From contig NC_081146.1 in NCBI RefSeq assembly GCF_958295425.1, forward strand, positions 10,524,985-10,588,984: 64,000 bases of DNA. The letters run 5' to 3'. Below, piece after piece: positions 1 to 17,925 of this stretch (position 1 is its first letter; every line of letters begins with the position of its first letter). This DNA is from Solea solea (lineage: Eukaryota; Chordata; Actinopteri; Pleuronectiformes; Soleidae). A model generated the notes under the pieces. The model made no database searches. It saw only the letters and a program-made list of their open reading frames with translations, and was not told where the DNA came from. The position numbers and the translations under genes are program-made.

Positions 1-2310
1 TAAAACTTCCTTTCCACGCCGTCTGGCTCTTTCTCTGTCATGACACAGTCAGACAACTTACACATCTGTCGCCTCCGGCAATCTCTGACAAGTTCAACTG
101 GAGAGTCAGCGAGACGAGGGGAGGAGCTGCCAGGCGAAGCCAGAAGTTCCACTCGAGTGGTGCCTTAGGGCAGCATGTGACACACAAAGACACTGTTGAG
201 AGGTTATCATCGACACTTAACCACAACTGAGAGAAGTCCTTGCCTTGTCACCTGAAAATCACATGGTTAATCTAAGTGCTGAGGTGTGATGTGCAGTGGA
301 CTATCAGTAACTTTTGTTCCTTCTCAGGTGCCAGAAACATCAGATGTAGCCTACGACACGAAGAGACACTTAAACACACAGCTTCCAGTCAACTCTGAGA
401 CAATCTGATGAGCGATTAATCCAATCTGTATCATGTTCTGTCTGTGACGCTGTGTCGTGAGAAGCTGTAAAAAGCTTGTGCATGTGACAGACCTCCAGCT
501 TTAAGTTAAGAATTTCTCCCAATATGACCTGTCTTCAGAAATATTTCTCGCTGATGAATTCACGGTTCCCTTCATGTATTTATAGAATAAATAAGGTATT
601 AATGATATATATTTCTCAGAGATTCATTTAAAATAATTTCATGCAGTGAGTAAACATTTCATATACTGATAGGAAAAGAAATGATTTAAATCACTTCTCT
701 GCATAGGAAGGTAACAAAAATCCTACTTGTAAGCATATTGTTTATCAAAAATGATGTCAGGGTGAAGGTGAATTTCACATGCGAGGATCCAGTGAACCCG
801 CAAAATTGAAATGGAAAAGTATCTAAACCGAGACGTGACCCATAATAGTCCAAGTGAGGGAAAGATGATGAAGAAAAAGTTAAGAGAGGGGGAGAAAAAC
901 ATTAGACTTTGAAGTATAGACGCAAGGCTGTTGCAATTCTGCTGCAAGCAAATCAAGGCAGAGAGGGGAAAAACATTCTGTGACCAAGAATGACAGGCCT
1001 GAGAGAATGTCACAGCAATTGTGGGGTCATCACCGGCAAGAGATGATGGGTGATTGCTTTGCGTTCCACGGCAAGTCCATCCTGGAGGACATTGCACACC
1101 CTTGCTCATCTGTGGCCCAACCTTTGGTGCTGACATTTAAAGTGTTGATTTTGGAGCACTTATGCTAATTGTTGTAATTTTCCTGATGAAGCACCATTCT
1201 GATACCTTGATGTGGCCAAGATAGTTTTACATTTTCTATGTGGTCCTCTTTGCCATTTGCTCTGTGCAGTGTCAGTTCCGAGTACGACTGAAAGCAGACA
1301 AAATTGCAAGCAAATTGCATCAGATTGCCAACATTGTGAAAAGGTAAATTGCTTGCAAATCTATTTAAACCACTGGCCTATTTTCATCAGCTATGGTACT
1401 TGGTATTCATGATTGCTTAATTGGCGACCTTTTCTATTGTGTAGTGCTTTATGGTGTGATGGAAAACGATCTTTACCAAACCAATTACCCTTTTTTCTCT
1501 CTTCACTACTACATTAGAGCTGTGATTGCAACAGCTAGTCCTTTGTAAATGAACTTTCTGCTTCCACAGTGTAAAGTGTGTTTTGCGCACATACAGTATG
1601 ATGTTAAGCGTGTTAATTTTTTCCCTTTCTTTTAGAAAGCACTGCTAAAACGATGGACTGTTTTCAGTTATACCCTGTCCACGTGTGACAGTAATAAGCC
1701 TTTAATAACCTTGTCCATGTGAGAGCTTTGTTCACTATGGAAATATTTTGTCATGCTATCAATCATGTGTATTTACCTTCGGTGTGGGCTTTATAAAGCT
1801 TTGGATGTGGTCATTTAAATTTAAAAAATTGTGACACATAACCTTTTTTTTTGTGTAGGTACAAGGCTGGCAGCACAGGAGGTAGATTCCACAAATCTAC
1901 TCTTACTTACTCTATTGTGTCATAATTTTATACACAATTTTGGAATAATATTGATTCACATTTTTAGTTATTGGTTGGGTGGCGCAACAGACCAAAACAC
2001 CAAACCACAAAATAATAGTTTGTGGGCCGCAAAGGAAAATAAGTATTGTGAATATTTTCGCTGCACCATTGTTCTCAGAGCAGCCAGTATTTTCCTTACT
2101 CTCTCATTATAATACATTTCATTCATGCAGTACATACTATATCACCGTAAAACACACATTTATTAGGAAGCTTTCAAAAACTTGTTTAAAACTAAACATT
2201 TACACATGTATTGTTCTGTTCAGGATTAAATTGACCAATGCTGTTAATTTAGGGCAGCTGTGGCATAAACCTTACATTTGGGTGGTGGTCTGATAAATTT
2301 GTTAAGAACT
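1..2310. other. Non-coding, nothing recognised
   Basis: Open frames here are short, lack family signatures and overlap on both strands. No exon with plausible splice partners, RNA gene or repeat family was recognised. Confidence 0.6.
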
Positions 2311-2575
2311 TTGTGTATATACATATATACATATATATATTACTATATTACTATTACTATATATTACTTATTAAGTACTTATTATATTACTTATTATCTT
2401 TATCTTTACTGTCTTGCTGTTGTAACAATGTAAATTTCCCTACTGCGGGACAAATAAAAGACTTCTTATCTTATCTTATACATATATATGTATACATATA
2501 TATGTATATGTATATATATACATATATACATATATATGTATATATATATGTATACATATACACAGATACACGTAT

Positions 2576-2615
<40 letters not shown>

Positions 2616-2640
2616 GTTTCAGTCAGTCCACTATGAAGCT
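2311..2640 (+). repeat. LINE 3' tail embedded in TA/CATATA microsatellites
   Basis: CAATGTAAATTTCCCTACTG followed by GCGGGACAAATAAAAGACTT and a TCTTATCTTAT run (2,425-2,478) is the typical 3' tail of fish LINE-type retrotransposons. AT-rich TATA/CATATA tracts lie on both sides (2,314-2,400 and 2,477-2,616). Confidence 0.7.
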
Positions 2641-3689
2641 ATGAACTCCCATTTTCATTCATTACTGTCTCTAAAGAATGATTATGAGAGCGCGAGCCCC
2701 TCCCTCCCCAGACAGACTTAGAATTTCTCCATTGAATGTCCTGAAGTGTTGTCAGTCTGCTCACTTCTCCACTGCCAGACAGGCCAATAGAATTAACCCT
2801 GGATTAACCCGCCAGGCCTGAGTGCAATGCAATGGCCATGGCTAATGGCTGCATGTGCCCAGTGCCAGGTACCACTGACTCTCGCTGGCTGCCTTTGCTC
2901 CATCTGAGGCACAGTTTGACAGCATGGCCATCTTTATACAGCTGTCATCCTTGTGCCACTGCCAGGCGGGGCATAATACTCAGCTGTGCCATCCCACTAG
3001 AATCAAGAGACGCACTGCCCTGTGGTCTTGACTTTATCTTGACAAACATGGGAAAGATACATTCATGATAAAAGGGACAGAATATAGTGAATAGCGACTA
3101 GAGAGTGACTCAGCTGGTTGTAAACATTACCCAGTTAGAATTGAAGTCTATGGTGAAATTAGACTACTTCCCATTTGATTTATAACATCTCCAAACATTT
3201 TCTTGAGGAGTTACTGGTCTCAATCGCTAGTTCCAGGTCCAATAGAACATTATGTCAATTTGTGAGTGATTGCTCTTGTTGAAAGGAAAATAGATGATAA
3301 CGCGTGGCACATATGAGTGGACACCAGTGTGATTGACAGCTAATGTCATCCAATACTGTAGGTGCCTGGTTGCAGATGAATCTTTTTTTGCAAATCTCAA
3401 GGCTTCAAAACGGGGAATTCAAATCCTCTTGGGTGACATACATAAATGTGATTTAATTGCTGGAACCTGTGTTGAAATATTTGACATCTGATGCATATAA
3501 AAACACGTTTGTCAGTTTGTCTCTGTTTGTGTTTGAGGCATTTCAACAGTACAGATCTTCTCTCTGTGTTTGAAAAGGTCTGAGTCTTGGCTTTGACATT
3601 ACACGAGCTCCATTCTTATTTATTATGGTTTGCTGTATGTTTGTCTATGTGTCCTGTAAGTCCATGTGGTCTGGGCACCGTGTGGTATA

Positions 3690-3900
3690 ATGATGATAAT
3701 AATAATGATGATAATTATTAAATTATTAAATTTCATTTGTAAGCGCCTTTCAAACACTCAAGGTCACTTTAAGAAGATGTATCAAACAGACAAAAGTGAA
3801 GAAGAAAAATAAAACGGACAAATTCAACACAAATTCAGTAGATGTGGTTTAAAAAATAATAGCAGATTAAAATATAAAATACAAAAAAGATAATATATAA
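3690..3900. repeat. AAT/GAT-rich tract with a probable interspersed-repeat fragment
   Basis: An ATAATAATGATGATAATTAT tract is followed by AAGCGCCTTTCAAACACTCA and AGGTCACTTTAAGAAG, a phrase I associate with high-copy fish repeats. The remainder is A-rich. Family unknown. Confidence 0.45.
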
Positions 3901-6900
3901 AATCATTCAATCAACAAATTTGGCATATAACATATGTTACCCACAATGCAGTTTGACAACACTTGCTGCTGCTCCATTAAAAGTGAATGGTAAGTATTTC
4001 AGTCGACACTTCCACCACTGCATATCTGTGAGTCCCCCTTTAATAGGCATGTTTTTATTGCTAATATGATTTAGTAGCCATGAAATATTCAATATTGTTT
4101 AACCTTTTGCCCCCGTGCATGGCTTTGTTTTTTTTTTAAACTTTCCTAAACTTTTTGGCTCCCCAATTGCACCAAAATAGGCAGGTGTTCCTGGGATTTT
4201 TTTTTTTAACATTGTCAGTAGATGTTTGGCACTTATTTCGGACACATGTCTTTTCCTGAGGTGAGGGAATGTAGTGCAGTCTATAGGGGGTTTGAAACGT
4301 GTTGAGAAAGATGACTCGAAAATCAGTCTCCTCCTCTCCTGCAGATTAGCTTATTTCAACTGTGGTCAAAGAGTAGTATATGTAGGTGTGTGTGTGTGTG
4401 TGTGTCATATAACCCCTCCTGCCATTTTAACAGACATGGACTCACTGAATGGGAATGTGGAGGTTGGGTAGGGGGCTGTAAATTTTCTCTGAGCCAGGGT
4501 AAAGCTGATTGATCTCTGAGTGTAAAATCAATAAAAAGACACTGTCATTTTTGTAAAGGATGAGTTGGAAAGAGAAAATAAATTAAGACTCCCCAGATCA
4601 GGCTGGATGTGCACACACTGGAGATTTGGTCTCATTAATTCAGTGCAGCCTGTGTTTTGGTAATGTTGCATCCACAGCTTCAATCTCACAGGTGCCTGTC
4701 CACGGCAGGCTCTGCTGGCAGCAGCACACCCTTTATTATGCTTGGTGTATTTCATCGTAAACCGCGAAGAGAAAAAGACACTCGTCCTTGTGCCTCCTCT
4801 ATGTCTTGATTCCTGATGAATCTATTTTGTTATTTTCCGAAGTACATCATGCCATGGGTTGATTAAATCAGGAACTGAAAGCCATTGTCTTTCTTGCATG
4901 TCCTCTATCAGAACTAATGTGCCAGCAATGGTCATTTGTCTTGCGTTGTTACAAGAAATAAAGACTGGTGCACTTTTCTCTTCCGCAAGATATTGCGGGG
5001 AGATTAATTTACTACTTCTCATCTCCTTCCTCCTCAGTTTACTGTCGGCGATGTCTGCTGTGATATTTCTCCTGCTTAGATATGCTGTTTTCACTTATTC
5101 ATCCCTGTTTTCACCTTGATCCTCTCCTCTTTTATATTACAGTTCTTCCAGGCACTGAGAGAATATAGTCCCCCAATACTCCACTGGATTGATGGTTATA
5201 GAAACCGTTGCATAATATCAACTTTCCTGGGGCCATTTGTCACCATGTGCCCACCCATGTTTCATTTGATCAGTGCTGATGATTTGCTCAATGCTCACAT
5301 CTCCAGCTCATGTCCTTGTTTATACCTTTGTGCTTTGTGTCATGTACGACACGATCGTCTGAGGCTGTGTATGCATGAGCGAGTGTGTGTCTACCAGCTT
5401 TATCGGCTGGCTTCAGTTATTGCTGAGGATCCACTCCTCACACCGCTGCTTCGGTTGTTTAGCGCAGCCGTTAAGGACATATCACACTATCAGGAGGCAG
5501 CTCTTGGGGACTGGCAGGCATAAAATACAACCTTTGGCCTCACTCTGAATAATTTTCGGGTCAGAGGGGCTTTGTGTGATGCTAGAGACTTCACAACGAG
5601 CGCTGTGGGACATAAACCTGACAGGCCAAAAGCTTAAATGGGCACACATCATATGTGTGGGTCAAATGTTTCACCCCTTGGACCTCTGACATTTTTCCAA
5701 TCTAGGGCCTATTTGGACAGACACATGTGTAGGATTTGCTCCGAGTCTCGTATCTCTTTCAACTGCACTTGAAAGGAGCGAGACAAACTGGACGTGATTC
5801 ATGTGGATGTTTAAAACAAAGCAAATCAAAAATACCCAGGAGGTTCAGAGACATCTGTGTTTTGCAAGGCAAAAGAGTAATTCTTGAAACCATAGCAGTG
5901 AAAGGAGATAATTTGTATGTGAAACACTCATTTAATTCACATTCACTAAGCAGGTTATCAAATTAAATCAGAGCTCTGTTAGGCCTGCCACTTGGGCTTT
6001 TGGGCCCGGCTTCATGTGTAAAATTGGCCAACAAGAGATTTGGGGGAGCGCTTTGCACGCCCCTGTCACGTCATCTCTTGGCTCTCCTCAGGAGGCCGAT
6101 CCCAGGGTCAGTGCTTGTGGGGAGATGCCTCTATGGACTGCCACAGAGCGACAGGGCCACAACACCACCTCCAGCTGGGCAACTTATTACAGCCCCAGTC
6201 TTTCTCACCCCCTCCTCACCTGCCCCAGCCATTCACAACATCATCAAGCCATCACTTATTCATGAAGCTGTGGCCTGGTGGAGTGTGTGTTTGTGAGCAA
6301 TGGATGGGGGGTTACCAGTGCGGTGACAGTGCGCGGTGGATGTGGCAATGATGCGGTGGTTGGGAGAGAGCAGTTGGAGACTGTAGGGGGGTGAGTCTGC
6401 AGGTGGCTGTCACATCCGTAATTGCCTCATACTTCCCTCCGCAGCGTAAAATTGTTTTCATTATGTGTCATGCACACAGTGCCAGGCAAGGGCCCCTTGA
6501 GAGCATTCCCAAGAGCCAGAGGGAGGAGGCACTCCACTTAAACAGCCGCTTAGCTTCAAATAAGAAAGGAGAAAAGGAGCAGAGAGAGGAGGTGGAGGAG
6601 GAGGAGGACAGGAGAGAGGGAAGGGGTGTGGAAAAAACAGAGGAAGCTCATCATTAACTGTGTTCGAACAACAGCAGACAAGTGTGAGCTCATGCACAAA
6701 AACCAGGCAGAGCTTATCCCAAACATCTCAGTTACCAGGGGGGAGTTGTGTGGCTTCAGCCTCACTGTGAGCTCCTGGAGGGCTTCCGTGGTCAGGAGGG
6801 GGGGGGGGAAACAAGGAGCGGGAAAAGAAAAGGAGAAAAAGTTTCCACCTGACTGGAGTTCCCATGGTTTGCCATGCAGGAGGGTAAGCAGGTTTCAGCA

Positions 6901-7367
6901 ATAAACTCAGGCATTGTCAGGCAATAATGCTCAGTCAGGTCCCTCCATTGGGATTCAAGGGTGTCTTTTTCTCTGCTCCCCGCGCTGCACTAATCACAGG
7001 CCTACTTTGTTTAATTGCAGCAAAAGGGAGAAAATGTGTTCAAGAAGTCATCCTAATCCCTCCCCTTTACCCCCTGCTCCCCCAACAGCCCCAGCTCTGT
7101 CTGTCCATACTCCATCCCACTCTTCTGCTTCCCACCCCCTTTTCCTTTTTTAATGAATTGTGGAACCTGCAGAGACAACAAACAACAGAACTGTGATAAA
7201 TAAAGCATAGAGCAGAGGGGAAGTGTGATAGGTAAGGGCCTGAGGTGTTGGCTGATTATTCAATGAAAAGAAAAACAAAAAAAAACACTTCCGCCGGATT
7301 TAAGTGCCTGCAACAAGTGCCATCACACGACGTTTTGGATGCTGCTGCTGCAAATGCTGAGGGTGGG

Positions 7368-7422
7368 AGGATATAGGATCTAAAATAGGATAAAATAGGA
7401 TATAAAATAGGATATAAAATCT
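7368..7422. repeat. ATAAAATAGG minisatellite
   Basis: About four imperfect copies of a 10-14 bp GGATATAAAATA unit. Confidence 0.75.
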
Positions 7423-8549
7423 TGCATGCAGAAATGTGCTGGTAGCCCACTGGGCATGCAGCCACAGAATTATCGTCGATGTAAAAGCACGTCAGAGCTC
7501 CCTCAATGGACACACATTCACTGCTTCTATTTCTCTATCTCAGATTTAGAAACTTAAGGTGCTGTGTATTGTACTTGATGACTCTGGGGTCACAGGCGCC
7601 GGGGAAGGGGGGGGGGGGTGAGTTTATCAATCAGGACTCCTCGTCTTTCTAAAGCTGAATAAAAAGAGACCCATGAAGAGACAAACCAGTCCCCTTTTAA
7701 CCAAAAGCTTTTCTTATTCATTAGATCCGGATTCTGGCTTCTCTCTTTACCTCCTTTTCTAGAGAACGAGGTATCTCATGCGAAGAAAACCCCTCAGTGG
7801 AAGAACACAAAATTCAAAAAGGTCCATGAACCAAGGTTTAGCACCGTTCCACTCTACGCCTGTGTAAGGGAATGATAATAAATTATATAATGTTGGTGTA
7901 TTTTTCTAATCAGTTAACGAGTAAAATAAAAAAGGCTGCACTTGATGATATGTGATAATAATATATGATATTTGCCTACTGTTGCAGTAATATTATTTTT
8001 GCATGTTGCTCAATCACTTTCTTTTCGTTATATTTTACATGACACAAAAATAAGTAAAGTACCAATTTTCAACAGCAGAGAAAAAGTAACAGTATGAATA
8101 TGCACAATGAAGTAAGAAAAAAATATTACATCACCACAAATGAATCATTTAAGTACAAAATAATAAATTAAACTTTGATACATTTCCATCTTAATGTTGC
8201 TTTAAACATCACACACAGACTGGGATTTTCTCCATGTTCTTCAGCTGTTTTGGTTTTTAACAATTCCAGTGATTTTTATTTATTTATTTATTTATTTTTC
8301 CGAATTAAAATCCAAAACTTATACAAATGGAACCACACATTTGCCCCCACAATCATACAAAGATTTAATAATGCTTTTTTTTATAACAACATCTTTGTGG
8401 AGCTAAATGCCATGTCTTACATTAAGAGAAACTATGAAACTATTAAAAGCAGCGATAAAAGTAAAATTATTTATTTTATAACTCACTTTCTGGCTTAAGT
8501 GGATGGGGGGTTTGGGTGAGAAAATCCTCCCTAAGTAAATGACTTCCCA

Positions 8550-8580
8550 TGTGACCTGGGGCAAGTCACTTAACCTCTGT
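8550..8580 (+). repeat. MIR/L2-like retroposon fragment
   Basis: The segment contains TGACCTG then GGGCAAGTCACTTAACCTCT (8,559-8,578). It is nearly identical to the shared 3' region of mammalian MIR and L2 elements as I remember it. Flanking similarity fades after about 8,585, so only a short remnant is left. Confidence 0.6.
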
Positions 8581-8599
8581 CTTCATGCCCACCACCCAA

Positions 8600-14800
<6,201 letters not shown>

Positions 14801-14807
14801 ACATGCA

Positions 14808-15025
14808 GAGGTTAATTGGACACTCTAAATTGATCGTTGGTGTGAGTGTGACAGTGAATAATTGTTTGTCTCTGCATGTTTGCCCTGCGATGGACTGGTG
14901 ACCTGTCCACGGTGTACCCCAACCTTCCCCCCCCCCCCCCAATGTCAGCCGGGACTGGCTCCAGCCCCCCACCGCAACCCTCGTGTGGAGCATAAAGCAG
15001 CAGACAATGAGTAAGTGAGTGAGTG
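14808..15025. repeat. High-copy teleost interspersed repeat
   Basis: The phrases GGTTAATTGGACACTCTAAA, CCCTGCGATGGACTGGTGAC, CTGTCCACGGTGTACCCC and GGGACTGGCTCCAGCCCCC, ending in GTGGAGCATAAAGCAG, define a well-known fish repeat. It is followed by a GAGT tract and interrupted by poly-C at 14,926-14,940. Not coding. Confidence 0.8.
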
Positions 15026-16027
15026 AGTGTACAATCACATACTGATTGTAGGATTTGCCGGAGAACAAGCTTTCATATCAGGAACTAGATCAGCTCCGTG
15101 GAAGTCACCCTTTCGCACCACCATGATTTTACAATAGCCCACGATGGACAAATTAAATATCTTTTTGTGGTTTGATGCTAACTGTTGCTAAACTGTACAC
15201 AGTGGACCTTTAAAGTGAAGCGGGAAGCATTTGAGGTGAAAACATGACATTTACGGGTTAGTTTTAATAAAGTTGGAGCAGAGTATTATGTTCCGTCTAC
15301 GCAGGAACAATATTGGTGTAACTCCTGAAATATTTTCTTGTTCCCCCTTCCCTTTTTTTATTTGATGGATTTATCCCTTTGTCATTACTCTCAGTGCCGC
15401 TGTGCGTTGGTGGACCTACAGTCCATCCACCCAATCTGACTTGATTGAAGGCCTTCATTTGCTATGCGGCCATGTAAAGTAGGAGCCTTGAAATATCACA
15501 CTGACCTTGGTGTTCCTTTCTGATTCATTTTTCCCTGACAGCCTGTCCTCAGATGGAATTTCTCAATTGTTAGTCATCCAACTGATGTGCTGCTCCTGTA
15601 ACTCTAACCGCAATTTTCAAATACAACTCCAGCAGTGAAACACCGTTTCGTTGCTATGCCTTATCACGATTTAATTGTGTCTTTTGTTGTGACATACTAC
15701 TAAAATGCGAGGGTTTGAAATGTGTTTTGGCTGCTTTATTTATTTAATTGGTTATATTTTTCCACAAAATTGCAACGATCTTTATTTAATGGGGGAAATT
15801 AAATAGCCAGAGTGAATTTTATAAAGTAACGCCTACTGAGAGTTTATATTTTTATGTCTCGTGAAATAATACAGAGATTTACACAGACATTTGTTTTGTA
15901 ATGCTTCAGCCTTTCCAAGTGGAAGCTGCTTAACGTTAGTTGAAACAAATAATAATAGGACTCGATAACTTTCAAATGTGGTTTAGTAACATCATTATGA
16001 TTAAACATGTTGTAGTTTTGGTGGCAC

Positions 16028-16085
16028 ATCATCCATCCGTCTTCTGCCGCTTTATCCTCCACGAGGGTCACGGGGGACGGCGACA
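16028..16085. repeat. 3' fragment of the same teleost repeat, opposite orientation
   Basis: CATCCATCCGTCTTCTGCCG and CTTTATCCTCCACGAGGGTC form the reverse complement of the usual 3' end of the family at 14,808, whose own copy here lacks that end. Confidence 0.7.
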
Positions 16086-16818
16086 CCCTGACACCAAATA
16101 TGCTTAATTTATTTTACAATCTATTAGTACTATAGTAGTATATAACACTCATATTCTTAGTGCTGATGACTTTAGCAGACTCTTTAACTATAAGTCATCG
16201 TTATCAGTGAGTGGAGTATTTGTGCTGCATTTTCAAACGTGTAACTTGAGTCTTCGCTTTGTTCAGTGCTTTTTTGTGTAGGCGCACAAACTCACAACAC
16301 TTGTACGCAGCAGGCAAGTTAAGTGGTTTTGTGGTGAACATGGCTCCGCGGTGTTGTCAGGTGACATTTTTGGCATACTTCTCAGCCGTGCCCCGGGGGA
16401 AAGGAGCAGCGAAAACAGGGGATGAGTGAGCCGCCTGGTGTCGTCTACCTGTCTGATTTACTGTCCTGCTGTGTTTGAAGTAGAACAGGCGGAATTCACT
16501 TCACTCTGGCTCTTTGTGATCAGTCCTCCCAGATTACAGCCCAGGTGAGGCCCCCTCGCCATCAACCACAGGATATAGGAAGTACCTGTCTCTCATAGCC
16601 CCTGGACATTGTCCCTGAACTAGCCTTGTGAATGTCAGCATGTATAACACGGCAGTGCTGTTCAAACACGATGATCTATGCATCAAGCGACTGACTTTTA
16701 AAGATTACACTGTAGTGATGATGGGTTTAAATATGCATGTGGGATGAGAATAGCCTGGATTTGCGGTACTTAGGTGTTGTAGTACGAGACAACACAACAT
16801 GGACTTGGCGTCAACTGT

Positions 16819-16870
16819 TTTTTTCTTTCTTTCTTCCTTGTTTTCTTTCTTTCTTTCTTTCTTTTTTTTT
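16819..16870. repeat. (TTTC)n pyrimidine tract
   Basis: An imperfect TTTC tetranucleotide run followed by poly-T. Confidence 0.9.
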
Positions 16871-17785
16871 GGTCAGACCTGTTCAGCACAAGGAATAACA
16901 TTCACATGCCAATACTTGTATGTATTTGGCTGTAGCTCTATTTAACAACAAGAGTGTTGACAGCTATAACAGTCACCGCTGCTGGCACCAAAAACTCTTC
17001 ATTTTTGTGTGTTAACCTACTGTTTATGTGTCTGTGTTGACTGTTGGTAACAGAATGAAAATAGGAAGAGTGATAGTAAGCCTCTACAGGCCCTGCAGAC
17101 TACAAATGACATGTATGTATCAGCCTTCCTCGGGCTCCTACTGAATCAAGCCATTGCTAAATATTGATGTATTTTTCAATTTCCCAGTCTTCCCACCCAA
17201 TCAGTCACCAGTGTTTGTGGGCTTCAGGGCTAAGTGGTGTTGGCATGATTTGGCTGATTATAGTCAATCAGCAGGGGGTGAAACCAACATTTCCTTCAAA
17301 ATAACCACATATATAGAGGTCTGAAATCTCTCCTTGCGGCAGATCAGCTAATGGCGTGGCCAAATTTTCATAGACCAAATGACAGCTTGATTGTGAGCAG
17401 CGTGCTCTGTGGAATTGGGGACACTGATTTGGTGCCGTAAGGGGGACTCCAGCGAGGACAAACACTGAATATAATCAACATCTCTAAAAGTTGAACAGAA
17501 CGCCGCCATCAAAGACATTGATTGGAGGAAGATATTGTAACGGAGCTGATCTGACCCAAGAACAAAAACAGCCTTAAATCTGACATTTCAGTGTGCCGCG
17601 GCACAATCAGACTTGAATCAACAACATCTCGTATTGTCATTATATCAATTTTAAATGTAGAACCTGATATTCAGAGTTGATTACGCCAAGTGCAGGTAGG
17701 AGATTCCTTTTCATTTGGTACGTCGCCAACCAAAGAAAGCACTTTGACAAAAGGAAATCTGTTTGTATAGTTAAATTGCTGTTTT

Positions 17786-17925
17786 ACTTCAAGCAACTTT
17801 ATTAGTCCCACTCGGGGGAATTGTGCAGCAAAAACGTAATGACACAAGTGCGCCAGTAGGCAAGATAAAAAGAAGCATAAAAAACAATACAATATCATAT
17901 ATAAAAAAAACACTGCATATAAAAA
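17786..17925 (-). mobile_element. LINE 3' end, minus strand
   Basis: Read on the minus strand, CAATTCCCCCGAGTGGGACT then AATAAAGTTGCTTGAAGT resembles the 3' tail of fish LINEs. An A/T-rich UTR-like stretch precedes it on that strand. Confidence 0.6.

Larger units (their letters stand above)
2641..8540. other. Non-coding, intergenic or intronic
   Basis: No gene was recognised. The longest open frame (5,116-5,523 plus, 135 codons) has no known domain and no coding signature. Small features are (GT)10 at 4,386-4,405 and (TTTA)n at 8,271-8,299. A purine-rich GGAGGA stretch is at 6,560-6,650. Confidence 0.6.

Noticed and set aside
723..1136. 137-codon minus-strand frame
   Set aside because: No domain was recognised; it overlaps an open frame on the other strand, and its composition is like the surrounding DNA.
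5116..5523. 135-codon frame on the plus strand in the upstream region
   Set aside because: No recognisable family or consistent coding bias was seen; mixed hydrophobic and Cys-rich runs look random. An unknown gene cannot be excluded.
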